Numbered from the stretch's first letter, positions 27,553-36,963 are shown. The stretch is DNA of 64,000 nucleotides from an uncultured Rhodospirillales bacterium (GCA_902777205.1 CACYSU010000008.1:1-64000), one strand, 5' to 3'. A program made the numbers and translations. The notes: generated by a model not told the origin, from the sequence alone.

Positions 27553-30500
27553 TTAGAAGTCCAGTTCCGGCACGGGATCGACAGGTTCGTCCTTTTTAAC
27601 CTGCGTTTCCTGCTGCGTGACCGGCTGCTGGAATTGCGGCTGCTGTTGCTGCGGCTTGTCGTCGATCAGATTGCTCTGGCGCGGCGGCTGCTGGCCGGTG
27701 TAGTTGTTGTAGTATATCTGCTGCTGTTGCTGCATATTGTTCGGATCGTTCGGGTTCGTCTGACTGCCCTGCGCGTTCGGATCAACCATACCGCCGACAT
27801 CTTCGTCGTCCTTTTCGTTTTCATCCGGTTTGTCCGGATCGATCAGGACTTCTTTCTTGTTGATATACTCGTCCTCGTAATCCTCCATTTCGCTGCGCAG
27901 CCACAAATCCGTTTTCGCGTAAACGGTGACGCGCGTGCCGGCCGGAACGAACAAACGCGTTTTCAGCTTTTCCATTTCGCCCAACATACTGTCGCCGATT
28001 TGCTGCATCGTTTCAGAAAACTTGCTGCGCGCGTCTTCGGCGGCTTCCTGCCGGCCGGATTTGGCCACCTGCCCGCTTTCGCCGACGGCCGCGGTGTCGT
28101 TTGTCGCCATCGCGTACAAAATCGCCGACGTGATTGCCGTGTGCAAAACCGGCACCGCGTATTTCTTCATCAGCTGGCGATCCATGTACGCGCCGACGCC
28201 CGCGCGTCCCGACGCGTCGCCCGACACGCCGGATTCGAACACGAACGCCGCGCCGTCCGGACGAACCAGACGTTTCCACGAAATTTCGACCTTTGACGCC
28301 GACCCGATGTCTTCGGCCGCGGACGTTCCCGTCAATTCGCCGATGATGCGGCTGCCGGCGGGAATGATGATCTTGCGTCCGGATTCGGAATAGATGTTGC
28401 GTTCGACGATGGCCGACAAAGGGATATCCGACTGTTCGGTATCGACGGAACGCGCCAAAACCGCGGGAATCGCCTTGTCCGCCAAAATCGCGTTTTCCAT
28501 GTTCACGCGGTACGACGAAACGTTTTTCAAAATCCCCTGCTTGTTCCAGTTCCGGCTGCGTTTTTGTTTTTTCAGCGAATCCTCTTCCGTCGCGGACACG
28601 CCGATGCCTTTTCCGGGGCGGATCTGGCGGCGGTAGGCCAGCTGCATCGCGCGCAGCTTTTTAATCCGCGCCGGATCGTAGCGTTCCCCTTTGCCTGTGC
28701 CGCCGCTGGACCCCAGATTTTTGCCGCGGTAACGGTAGCTGTCCGGATCGAATGTGCCGAAAACGGAAACGCGGCCGTCCTTTTTATCCTCCTGCTTTTG
28801 GTCGGGGGCGGGCGGATTGATCGAACCGATGATGTTGCCGTCAAGGTCGATCACGTTGCCGTTCGCGTCCACGCGGCCGATGATGTTGCCGTTTTCATCC
28901 ACGACCGTGCCGTCGGGTCTGATGACGCCGATTCGATTGCCGTTTTTGTCAAAAGCGAAACGCTTTCCTTTCAGCTTGTCGCTGAGCGGCGTCAGCTTGC
29001 CGCCTTTCCAAATTCCCAAAACGGTGCCGTCTTCGTCCACGATTTCGCCGTTGGCGTTGATCCGGCCGATCACGTTGCCGTCCAAATCGACGACGCGGCC
29101 GTCGGGCATGATGACGCCGATGATGTTGCCGTTTTCGTCGCGGATGGGTTCGCCTTCGATCACGGAACCGATCACGTTGCCGTTCAGGTCAACGACCGTC
29201 CCGTCGGGCAGGACGCGGCCGATGATGTTGCCGTTCGCGTCGCGGACGAATCCGTCTTCGCCGACGATGCCCAAAAACTTGCCGTCGCGCCCCACGGCGA
29301 TTTTGACGTTCTTGGATTGCACCGGCGGTCCCGCGCGGCCGATCACGTTGCCGTTCAGGTCAACGACCGTCCCGTCGGGCAGCATACGCCCGATCACGTT
29401 GCCGTCCAAATCGACGACCGTCCCGTCGGGCAGGACGCGGCCGATCACGTTGCCGTTCGCGTCATAAACCAACCGTTCCTCGCCGGCTTTGGTCAGGAAG
29501 TTTCCGTTCGCATCGACGATACCGTCTTCCAGCAAAGCGCGGCCGATCACGTTGCCGTTCATATCGACGACCGTCCCGTCGGGCAGCATACGCCCGATGA
29601 TGTTGCCGTTTTCGTCGCGCAGATAGCCGTCTTCGCCGACAATGCCCAAAAACTTGCCGTCGGGGCTGAACACGGCGCCTTTCGGATAAACTTTGCCGAT
29701 GATGTTGCCGTTCAGGTCGATGACCGTCCCGTCGGGCAGAACGCGGCCGACGATGTTGCCGTTCGCGTCGCGGATGAACCCGTCCGCGCCGATGACGCCC
29801 AAAGGCTTGCCGTCGGGACCGTAAACCATTTTGCCGATCATGCTTTTCGGGAACAGCGAACCGTCGTCGTTCGTGCTGATCAGCGTGATCATGCACAAAT
29901 GCGCCCCCGCGTTGTCCAAAGCCTGACCGCTGGCCATCAAACGCCCCAAAACCTGCTGGCGGTCGTCAACGATCGTGCCGTCGAAATGCACTTTGCCGAC
30001 GACGTTGTTCTTGCCGTCTTTACATTCTTCGCCGATCGGAACGACGCGTCCCAAAAATTTCCGTTCGTCCGTCAGAACGCGGGTGGAGGCCGTGACAAAG
30101 CCGACATCCTCGCCGCGGTCGTTCATCACGCGCCCGCGCGGCAGAACCGTGCCGACGATTTTTCCGTCAACGGCGATGACCCGCCGTCCGGACGGCACGG
30201 AAACGCCCAGCCGTTTTCCGTCGTTTTTCAGCTCTTCGCCGTCCAGTTCGCCGACAAACGCGCCGCCGTCGGGATTGACGCCGTAACGTCCGCCCAAAAC
30301 GCGCGCGACGATCTTGCCGTCGTCGTCCACCGCGTATTTCAGATCCGCCGCGACGCCCAGAACCTTTTTATCCTTGTCCAAAACGGCGCCGTCCACCGTA
30401 AAGCATCCCAGCACGTTGCCCTGATCGCCCAAAGCTTCGCCGTTGGCGACGATTTTGCCGATGATGTCGTCGGCCGGCCCGCGCACCTGCCCTTTGAACA

Positions 30501-33500
30501 CGACGCGTCCCAGCCGTTTGCCGTTTTGATCCCTGACCAATCCTTCAAAATCGACGCAGCCGAGCTTTTCGCCCTTGGTGTCGATCGCATTGCCCTGCGC
30601 CGTCATGCGCCCGATGATTTTGCACGGTTCGTTAATGATGGAATCCTGTCCCAACGCCAAACCGATCTGCGCGTTGGACGCGTCCACCAGCGAACGGTCG
30701 TAGTTCAGCCGCCCGATTTGGCGGCCGGTCGTGTCGATCACTTTGCCCTGATCGTCAATCGTCCCCAGCATCAGACACTGTTTCCCGACGGGAACGGCGT
30801 TGACGACGCCCTTGCCGATCACGACGCTGGCGGAATCCGCGATCGTGTCGTCGGCCTGCAGCGTGCCCAAAGAGCGATCCGACCCCGCCGTTTTCAGCCG
30901 GCCGGAGGAATCAATCTTGCCGATGACCTCGTTTTTAAAGTCCAGCCCCAGCCCGTCTTTGACCGCGTAGCCGATCACCGCGCCGTCCAGCGACACCACC
31001 GTGCCGTCCGGCATCACGCGGCCGATCACGTTGCCTTTCAAATCGACGACCGTTCCGTCGGCCAGCACGCGGCCGATCAACCGGCCGTTTTCATCATAGA
31101 CCAGCCGTTCGGGCGGCCCCGCGTGTCCGATCACATTGCCGTTCAAATCGACGACCGTTCCGTCGGGCAGCATCCGCCCGATCACGTTGCCGTCCAGATC
31201 GACGACCGTTCCGTCCGGCAGGACGCGGCCGATGATGTTGCCGTCCTTGTCATAAACCAGACGTTCCAAAGTATCGCCGATTTTCCCGATGACCTTGCCG
31301 CCGTCCTCGACGACCGACCCGCCGGCGCGGTAACGCATCGGTTTGCCGTTGGGCCCCAAAACGGGGTTGCCATCCTTGTCAACGATCGTGCCGTCAATGC
31401 CGACATAGCCGATGATCTTGCCGTCGGGGCCGATGATCGGCTGGCCGACCGGAATAACCTCGCCGATCACGCGGCCGTCTTTGTCAACGACCTTGCCGTT
31501 CAGATAGGCCTTGCCGATAATGCGGCCGGCGGCGTCAACGACCGTGCCGTCGGGCATGACGACGCCCAGAATCTCGCCGTTGGGGCCGACAACCTGCCGC
31601 AAACCGACAAAAATCTTGCCGACGACCTTGCCGTCTTTGTTCACGACCTCGCCGGACGGCATCTTCAACCGTCCCAACGGGCGGGAAAGCATATCGACCG
31701 CCGCGCCGGACGGCAGCAGACGACCGATCGTTTCGCTGGTTTTGATGTCGAAAACGTCGGCTTTGCGCGGAATGACGCCGCCGGTGATGCGGTCGTCCTC
31801 GCGCACCAAAGTGGCGATTGTCACCGACCCGACAAAGTCCGTTCCTTTCAGGTTCATCGCCTTGGCGATGGAATCGCCGCGGGCGTACAGCTCCGGCTTG
31901 TCGTTGACGGCGATGCCCTCGGCCAGCGCCGCGCCCAAAAACTTGTTGTCCGAATCGACAAAGACGGAATCAGGGCGCAGACAGCCGATCTGTTTGCCGG
32001 CGGCGTCGTACAGCGTCCCGTCGATGCCGGTGCGCCCCAGATAGGCGTCTTTGCGCCCGATCGCCCGCGCGCCATACGCGACACGCCCCAGAAAATCGCC
32101 GTTTTCATCGGTCAGCATATCGTTCATACGGATATAGGCGGCGCGCTTAAAATCCTTGTCCACAACGCGGCCGTCAATCAATATGTCGCCCGCGGGCTGG
32201 CACGCCCCGCGCAAAGCGACCCCGCCCGTCGGCGCGACGCGCGCGACCGTCCGGCCGCTGAGATCGACAACCGATCCGTCCGGCATCGTCCGTCCGACCG
32301 TCGCGGATTTGCCGTTGGACACGGAACCGTCCGGCATCACCCAGCCGATCGTGCGGCCGTCGCGATCCAAAACGCCGCCGTAGGGCATGATCATCCCCGA
32401 CGCTTCGTTTTTGGAATTCAAAACGACGCCATAGGGATCCAGACAGCCCAGAATCTTGCCCTGCTTGTCCTGAACCTTGCCCGCCGCGTCCGTCAATCCG
32501 GCGACGCGCCCGTCCGCGTTCAAAGCGACGGCGGCGTCGAAAACGCGCCCCAAAACGACTTTCTGGTTGTCCAGAATTTCACCGTTCGCGGCCAGACAGC
32601 CGACGAATTCACCCTTTGTCGTGATCATCTGCCCGTCCAGATTGGCGTACCCCAGCGACATACAGCCGGGGCCGACGCCGATGTTCTGGCGCGCCAAAGC
32701 GCCCTCCACCTTTCCTTCGGCGGACAGAAAACGCTTGTCGGGCAGGATGCGGCCTTTGATCTGGCCGTCGCCGACGACGCTGCCGTCCGGCATGACGCGG
32801 CCGACGACGCCGCATTGGTCGCCGACGACCGTTCCGCGCGGCAAAACGGCGGCGATGATTTCTTCGGAATCGTCAACGACCGTGCCGTAAGGCGTCAGAC
32901 AACCCAAAGGATCGCCCTTGAAGCTGATCGGGCTGCCGTCCGAATCGACTTTGCCGATCACTTTGCCGTTCCAATCCAGCAAAGCCCCCTCTTGCACATA
33001 GCCGCCGACCGGATTGCCGGCCATATCGACGACCGTCATCGACGCCGTCAGCCGGCCGACCTGTTTGTTCGCGGACATCACGGAACCGTCCGTGCTGATC
33101 CGGCCGATCATTTTGCATCCCGCGCCGATGGCCAAGCCCTCTTTGATCACGCGGCCGATGATGTTGCCGTCCTTGTCCACGACGAAACCGTTGGGCAAAA
33201 CGCGGCCGATGATGTTGCCGTCCTTGTCCACGACCGTGCCGTCGGGCATGACGATGCCCAAAACGTTGCCCTGCGCGTCAACGACCGCGCCCTGCGGCAT
33301 GACGGAACCGATGATGTTGCCGTTCGCGTCAACGATCGTGCCGTCGGGGTTGACATAGCCGATGATGTTGCCGTTTTCGTCAACGACCGTGCCGTCGGGC
33401 ATGATCCGCCCGATCGGATTGCCGTTTTTATCGTAAGCGATGCCCGTTCTGACCGCCGCGCCGATCACGTTGCCGTTCAAATCGACGATCGTTCCGTCGG

Positions 33501-34401
33501 GCAAAGCGTAGCCGATCAGCTTGCCGTCCTTGTCCACGACGCGCCCGTCGGGCAGAATCGTCCCCAGAATCTCTCCGTTCGGCCCGATCGCCAGCCGCGT
33601 TCCCTCCGCGACGCCGATGATGTATCCCTGATCGTCAACGACCGTGCCGTCGGGGCGCAAAGTCCCGATCCGCTTGCCGTCCAGCCCATACACGACGCCG
33701 TTTTCATCGGCGTACCCGATCGGTTTGCCGTCGGGCCCCAGAATGACGCGCCCCTTTTGGCGCAGCTGATCCAAAATCGAACCGCCGCCGCCGGGGGCTT
33801 CGTCGCAGACGCCGCACATACTGGTGTCGATGGCCATCGCCGAAACGGGGACGATCACGCGCCGGCCGATGCCGCCGAACGTTTCGTCGCTCCACCTGAT
33901 CGAGATGTTGGATTGTATGGTGCGCGCCGTTTTCGGTTCCCAGCGCACGACGACGTTGCACGTCATGTCGCCGCTCAGAACGATGTCCTTGCGGCATTTG
34001 TTTTCCAAAACGAATCCGTCTTCCTGCTTGTTTTCAAATTCGACGGACGTGATGCCGATGCGGCCGGACGACGCCGACAGGGTCAGCGTCCCCTCCGCCG
34101 TCGTGCCCAAAACGACCTGATCGAAACGCAGGCTTTCGGGCGACGCGACCAGCCGGACGGTTGACGGCTGGGGTTCTTCGGCCAGATTGAACGAATCGGC
34201 GTTGCCGCCGACGATGCTGCTGGAGCTTTCGGCCGAACCGTCAATGGTGACTTCGGCGTCTTTTTTGCGCTCCTCGTCCCCGCTCAACAGAATAATGACG
34301 CCCGTCAGGAACGCCAGCAAAGCGACGATCCCGACGACCAACAACATTCTGTTGGACTTTTTTAAATATCTGTCTGACGAGCTGAGTAATTCTTCGTTCA
34401 T
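27553..34401 (-). CDS. virB10: giant VirB10/TrbI-family protein with about 95 internal 17-residue repeats
   Basis: This protein is about 2,282 residues; VirB10 is usually 350-480. In order it has a cytoplasmic N-terminus, one transmembrane helix (about 19-40), a beta-sandwich-like domain (about 80-190, with the C136/C148 and C196/C199 pairs), the repeat region (about 217-1862), a charged linker, the VirB10/TrbI C-terminal domain (about 1965-2175: IPAVLARSVDTEQSDIPLSAIV, IIIPAGSRIIGELTG, an antenna-like hydrophobic helix near 2087, LFVPAGTRVTVYA), and a Gln/Asn/Pro-rich tail. VirB10 normally bridges the inner and outer membranes in the T4SS core. The ATG at 34401 overlaps the virB9 stop (ATGA). 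Long-repeat VirB10 homologues are known (Helicobacter CagY, Legionella DotG), but this repeat differs from theirs. Confidence 0.93.
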   Translation of the reverse strand: MNEELLSSSDRYLKKSNRMLLVVGIVALLAFLTGVIILLSGDEERKKDAEVTIDGSAESSSSIVGGNADSFNLAEEPQPSTVRLVASPESLRFDQVVLGTTAEGTLTLSASSGRIGITSVEFENKQEDGFVLENKCRKDIVLSGDMTCNVVVRWEPKTARTIQSNISIRWSDETFGGIGRRVIVPVSAMAIDTSMCGVCDEAPGGGGSILDQLRQKGRVILGPDGKPIGYADENGVVYGLDGKRIGTLRPDGTVVDDQGYIIGVAEGTRLAIGPNGEILGTILPDGRVVDKDGKLIGYALPDGTIVDLNGNVIGAAVRTGIAYDKNGNPIGRIMPDGTVVDENGNIIGYVNPDGTIVDANGNIIGSVMPQGAVVDAQGNVLGIVMPDGTVVDKDGNIIGRVLPNGFVVDKDGNIIGRVIKEGLAIGAGCKMIGRISTDGSVMSANKQVGRLTASMTVVDMAGNPVGGYVQEGALLDWNGKVIGKVDSDGSPISFKGDPLGCLTPYGTVVDDSEEIIAAVLPRGTVVGDQCGVVGRVMPDGSVVGDGQIKGRILPDKRFLSAEGKVEGALARQNIGVGPGCMSLGYANLDGQMITTKGEFVGCLAANGEILDNQKVVLGRVFDAAVALNADGRVAGLTDAAGKVQDKQGKILGCLDPYGVVLNSKNEASGMIMPYGGVLDRDGRTIGWVMPDGSVSNGKSATVGRTMPDGSVVDLSGRTVARVAPTGGVALRGACQPAGDILIDGRVVDKDFKRAAYIRMNDMLTDENGDFLGRVAYGARAIGRKDAYLGRTGIDGTLYDAAGKQIGCLRPDSVFVDSDNKFLGAALAEGIAVNDKPELYARGDSIAKAMNLKGTDFVGSVTIATLVREDDRITGGVIPRKADVFDIKTSETIGRLLPSGAAVDMLSRPLGRLKMPSGEVVNKDGKVVGKIFVGLRQVVGPNGEILGVVMPDGTVVDAAGRIIGKAYLNGKVVDKDGRVIGEVIPVGQPIIGPDGKIIGYVGIDGTIVDKDGNPVLGPNGKPMRYRAGGSVVEDGGKVIGKIGDTLERLVYDKDGNIIGRVLPDGTVVDLDGNVIGRMLPDGTVVDLNGNVIGHAGPPERLVYDENGRLIGRVLADGTVVDLKGNVIGRVMPDGTVVSLDGAVIGYAVKDGLGLDFKNEVIGKIDSSGRLKTAGSDRSLGTLQADDTIADSASVVIGKGVVNAVPVGKQCLMLGTIDDQGKVIDTTGRQIGRLNYDRSLVDASNAQIGLALGQDSIINEPCKIIGRMTAQGNAIDTKGEKLGCVDFEGLVRDQNGKRLGRVVFKGQVRGPADDIIGKIVANGEALGDQGNVLGCFTVDGAVLDKDKKVLGVAADLKYAVDDDGKIVARVLGGRYGVNPDGGAFVGELDGEELKNDGKRLGVSVPSGRRVIAVDGKIVGTVLPRGRVMNDRGEDVGFVTASTRVLTDERKFLGRVVPIGEECKDGKNNVVGKVHFDGTIVDDRQQVLGRLMASGQALDNAGAHLCMITLISTNDDGSLFPKSMIGKMVYGPDGKPLGVIGADGFIRDANGNIVGRVLPDGTVIDLNGNIIGKVYPKGAVFSPDGKFLGIVGEDGYLRDENGNIIGRMLPDGTVVDMNGNVIGRALLEDGIVDANGNFLTKAGEERLVYDANGNVIGRVLPDGTVVDLDGNVIGRMLPDGTVVDLNGNVIGRAGPPVQSKNVKIAVGRDGKFLGIVGEDGFVRDANGNIIGRVLPDGTVVDLNGNVIGSVIEGEPIRDENGNIIGVIMPDGRVVDLDGNVIGRINANGEIVDEDGTVLGIWKGGKLTPLSDKLKGKRFAFDKNGNRIGVIRPDGTVVDENGNIIGRVDANGNVIDLDGNIIGSINPPAPDQKQEDKKDGRVSVFGTFDPDSYRYRGKNLGSSGGTGKGERYDPARIKKLRAMQLAYRRQIRPGKGIGVSATEEDSLKKQKRSRNWNKQGILKNVSSYRVNMENAILADKAIPAVLARSVDTEQSDIPLSAIVERNIYSESGRKIIIPAGSRIIGELTGTSAAEDIGSASKVEISWKRLVRPDGAAFVFESGVSGDASGRAGVGAYMDRQLMKKYAVPVLHTAITSAILYAMATNDTAAVGESGQVAKSGRQEAAEDARSKFSETMQQIGDSMLGEMEKLKTRLFVPAGTRVTVYAKTDLWLRSEMEDYEDEYINKKEVLIDPDKPDENEKDDEDVGGMVDPNAQGSQTNPNDPNNMQQQQQIYYNNYTGQQPPRQSNLIDDKPQQQQPQFQQPVTQQETQVKKDEPVDPVPELDF
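28815..33755 (-). repeat. 51-bp coding repeat array inside virB10
   Basis: About 4.9 kb is built from a 17-codon unit with consensus G-N-V-I-G-R-V-L-P-D-G-T-V-V-D-L-D. Dividing the span by 51 gives about 97 units. Phase is kept almost throughout; single 16-residue units occur. Conserved blocks lie at about 33755-33130, 31590-30975 and 29830-28815. The blocks between are strongly diverged and contain most of the cysteines (for example GAGCKMIG, GDQCGVVG, GPGCMSLG). Near-identical DNA recurs, notably a segment RLVYD...GRVLPDGTVVD...GRMLPDGTVVD seen near 31250-31100 and again near 29470-29330. Confidence 0.9.
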
Positions 34402-35945
34402 TGCGTCCGCACAACTATGCAAGTCACCCCGCGGCGACCCAATTGATTACACAATTTGTCCCCCGCCTCGATACTGCCGACAGGCCCGATGCGCAGGCGG
34501 AACAAATCCCTTGATTCACCCTCCGCGACGGCGTCAACGGAATAATACGGCTCGAAAGCGCCGAGCAAATCCTTGTTTTTACGCGAAATAACGTCCCATT
34601 TCTGTTCCAGCGGGGCGATTTCCGCGCCCGATCCCAATTCGATGGCGATCGTTTCGGCCGGCGTCGAACGGTAACGGAAAGCGCGCGACGCGTCCCGTCC
34701 CTGCTGCGCCGAAAACTGCGCGATCTGCGCCGCGTTCATCATCGGGTTCATCATGTTCGGCATTCCCGCGCCGCCCATGGCCGCCGCGCCGTTCAGCGCG
34801 GTCATCGTTTTCGCGCCGCCCGCGGCCGGATTGTTGTACCCCGGCGTCGTGATCATCGGCCCCGGTGCCCATTGCGGCTGGACGGATTTTTCATATTCGA
34901 CCCAATCCGTGCCGTAAGTCGGATCTTTTCTGATTTTCAGACACAGGATGCGTTTGCCGTTGCGCAGCACCAGATCGCCGATGCCTTCGACGACCATCAG
35001 CCGCCCGTTCGGCCCGCGCGTTCTGAAACCGATCGGCACTTCGGATCCCTGCGACAACAGGTTGACGATCGGCCGTTCGGTCATGGTCAGCGCTTTGGGC
35101 CCGAAGTCGATATAGGTGAAGATTTCGTCGCGCCACACGCGTTCCGGCGCGATTTCCATGTCGGCGGGATTCGGAATGAAAACGTCGATGTCGAAACGCA
35201 GTTTTTCGGGATCGACTTCGATATCCGCCAACCAGTCCTCCGTCCCGTTTTTGGTCGTGTTTTTCTTGCCCGACCGCATCGCGCCGCCGAACATTCCGCC
35301 CGCGCCGGCGGAAACGTTCATGACGCCCGCCGCCGCGCCCGTCGCGACCGCGCCCGAAGCGAACGGCGTCGTGCCGGAATCGTCGGGAACGAATTTGGCG
35401 TCGTTGATCACGATGTCAACGACCGAGTTCGTAATTCTGTCCGTGTTGAACGTTTCGCTGCGCAGGTAAAAGACATACCTGTTCCCCGAACGCCCGAACA
35501 CGATCATGTTCGTGTCCATGCCGACCAGATCGACGCTGGCGGCGAAAACCATCAAAGCGTTCTGCGCGACCTTTTGCGCCCCGAACGCGCTTTCGTTGCC
35601 CAGAAACACGTTTTCGATCAATTCCCACGACGGGAAATTGATCAGGGTGTGCATCCCTTCGCGGATGCGCAGAGGCAAAACAAGATCGGGCGTCCAGTAA
35701 TATCTGGAATATCCGGGTTTGCTCTGCCCTTCGCCCAGATGTTCCATCGGCTTGTTCCACGCCTTTTGCTGCATCCCCAACGACCAGAAAGGCATATCCA
35801 TTTCGGAATACTGCCCGTTCGACTGTTCGATCGCCGCGTCCATTGATTCGCGCGCGGCGGTCTGCTGCGCCGCGGCGTTTTGCGAAAACAGGCAAAACGT
35901 CAGCGAAACGACTGCGAAAATGCGGATTTTCAAATTAGCTTTCAC
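34398..35945 (-). CDS. virB9: VirB9-like T4SS outer-membrane core component
   Basis: This 515-residue protein has a signal peptide (KIRIFAVVSLTFCLFSQNAAA). An N-terminal VirB9-like beta domain includes TLINFPSWELIENVFLG, ALMVFAASVDLVGMDTNMIVFGRSGNRYVFYLRSE (about 107-170). A Gly/Ala-rich insertion (about 190-225) precedes the C-terminal part with VWRDEIFTYIDFGP (about 280-293) and GNGKRI-like LRNGKRILCLKI, the segment that in VirB9 pairs with VirB7 and VirB10. The last 90 residues form an extra domain ending RRGVTCIVVRTQ that resembles a SPOR-like fold by pattern only. It couples by ATGA to virB10. Confidence 0.82.
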   Translation of the reverse strand: MKANLKIRIFAVVSLTFCLFSQNAAAQQTAARESMDAAIEQSNGQYSEMDMPFWSLGMQQKAWNKPMEHLGEGQSKPGYSRYYWTPDLVLPLRIREGMHTLINFPSWELIENVFLGNESAFGAQKVAQNALMVFAASVDLVGMDTNMIVFGRSGNRYVFYLRSETFNTDRITNSVVDIVINDAKFVPDDSGTTPFASGAVATGAAAGVMNVSAGAGGMFGGAMRSGKKNTTKNGTEDWLADIEVDPEKLRFDIDVFIPNPADMEIAPERVWRDEIFTYIDFGPKALTMTERPIVNLLSQGSEVPIGFRTRGPNGRLMVVEGIGDLVLRNGKRILCLKIRKDPTYGTDWVEYEKSVQPQWAPGPMITTPGYNNPAAGGAKTMTALNGAAAMGGAGMPNMMNPMMNAAQIAQFSAQQGRDASRAFRYRSTPAETIAIELGSGAEIAPLEQKWDVISRKNKDLLGAFEPYYSVDAVAEGESRDLFRLRIGPVGSIEAGDKLCNQLGRRGVTCIVVRTQ

Positions 35946-35956
35946 GGGACACCTTC

Positions 35957-36733
35957 TTATTCGTTAGCACTTTCGATGGAATAGCCGTCAACCGAGAACC
36001 CCAGCGGGTTTTTCAGCCGGTTGATGTATTTGACCTGCCGCTGGTCTTTGGCGAAATATTTGATCGACAGCCGGACGCGCCAGCGGGAAACGGCGGGCTC
36101 CTCGGCTTCGGGCAGCATATCGCGCGTGACGATGTAAACCAGCCAGATGTTTTGCTGGCGCACGACGGATTCGATGCGGACTTCGCGCGTCAAGCCCTCC
36201 AGCTTGATGCGCGACAGCCAATCCTTGACCGTTTTGGAAAACTGGTTGTAAACCTGCGCCGACGACATCCAGCGCAAAGGCCCGTCGGGTCCCCAGCGGA
36301 ACGACATTTCGTCAACGTCGGAAACCATCGTGTTGCGCAGCAGGACGTATTGACGGATCATGGCTTCGGAAATGATGTCTTCGGCCGCCATATCCTTGGA
36401 CAGCGGGCGGATTCTGACAACCTGTTCGTCCTTGCTTTGGAACGTCAGCAAAAACGGTTCGACGCGTTTCAGCGGCATCAAATGGACGATGGCCAGCAGC
36501 AAAACCAGATTGACGCACAAAGCGACGGCGGACACGATCGCGAAAGCGCGCGCCGTCCACAAATACCGCCGTTCACGCAGCTGATCGACCGACACTTCCT
36601 CGACCTGCGGCAGGGCGGGCGCGGGCTTTTTCTTCGCGTCGGCGACGGGGCGCGCGGCGTCCGCCTTTTTCAAAGGCTGGGTTTCGGCGTCTTTCACCGT
36701 CAGCTGCTGTTTCGATCTCACCGGTCTGGGCAT
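35957..36733 (-). CDS. virB8: VirB8-like T4SS inner-membrane protein (second copy)
   Basis: This 258-residue protein has a Lys/Ala/Pro-rich cytoplasmic N-terminus, one transmembrane helix (about 62-84, AIVSAVALCVNLVLLLAIVHL) and a periplasmic NTF2-like VirB8 domain ending in RLKNPLGFSVDGYSI, which carries the NPxG motif typical of VirB8. VirB8 nucleates T4SS assembly through contacts with VirB9 and VirB10. It lies 13 bases after the virB7-like gene and 11 before virB9. It is diverged from the first copy, so the duplication is old. Confidence 0.85.
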   Translation of the reverse strand: MPRPVRSKQQLTVKDAETQPLKKADAARPVADAKKKPAPALPQVEEVSVDQLRERRYLWTARAFAIVSAVALCVNLVLLLAIVHLMPLKRVEPFLLTFQSKDEQVVRIRPLSKDMAAEDIISEAMIRQYVLLRNTMVSDVDEMSFRWGPDGPLRWMSSAQVYNQFSKTVKDWLSRIKLEGLTREVRIESVVRQQNIWLVYIVTRDMLPEAEEPAVSRWRVRLSIKYFAKDQRQVKYINRLKNPLGFSVDGYSIESANE

Positions 36734-36746
36734 CGTCTTCGTCCTG

Positions 36747-36944
36747 TCATCCCGCCGCCGTCATCCAATCGGGCAGATTGGCCGGCAACTTTAAAAGCAT
36801 ACAGGCACACGGGGAACGTTTCAATTCAGAAATGTCCCGACCGATGCCGACCGGTTCTTTTTCGTAAATGGAACCGGCGCAGGCGTTCAAAACGACGCAC
36901 GCCGTTATGATCAAAGCCGCTTTTCCGATTGTTTTCATTTTCAT
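36747..36944 (-). CDS. small VirB7-like lipoprotein
   Basis: This 65-residue protein has signal peptide MKMKTIGKAALIITACVVLNAC with lipobox LNAC (Cys near residue 22), followed by about 43 residues with two more cysteines (CACMLL). The size, lipidation and position between the two virB8 genes fit VirB7, which stabilises VirB9 at the outer membrane. VirB7 is too short and variable to confirm by sequence, so the call rests on context. Confidence 0.65.
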   Translation of the reverse strand: MKMKTIGKAALIITACVVLNACAGSIYEKEPVGIGRDISELKRSPCACMLLKLPANLPDWMTAAG

Positions 36945-36963
36945 GCCGGACTCTCCTGTCTTG

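Noticed and set aside
28815-33755. CRISPR array
   Set aside because: The 51-bp periodicity is a coding repeat in frame with virB10. There are no unique spacers between constant repeats.
28564-34164. Very long plus-strand open frame opposite virB10
   Set aside because: It is the antisense of the 51-bp repeats and inherits their periodicity and lack of stops. It has no ribosome-binding site or family resemblance, while the minus strand encodes a coherent VirB10.
27553-34401. DotG/IcmE of a type IVB (Dot/Icm) system
   Set aside because: Legionella DotG repeats have another sequence and length, and the partners here (VirB8 with NPxG, VirB9-like, VirB11) fit a VirB-type (IVA, rvh-like) system better. 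A IVB link is not fully excluded.
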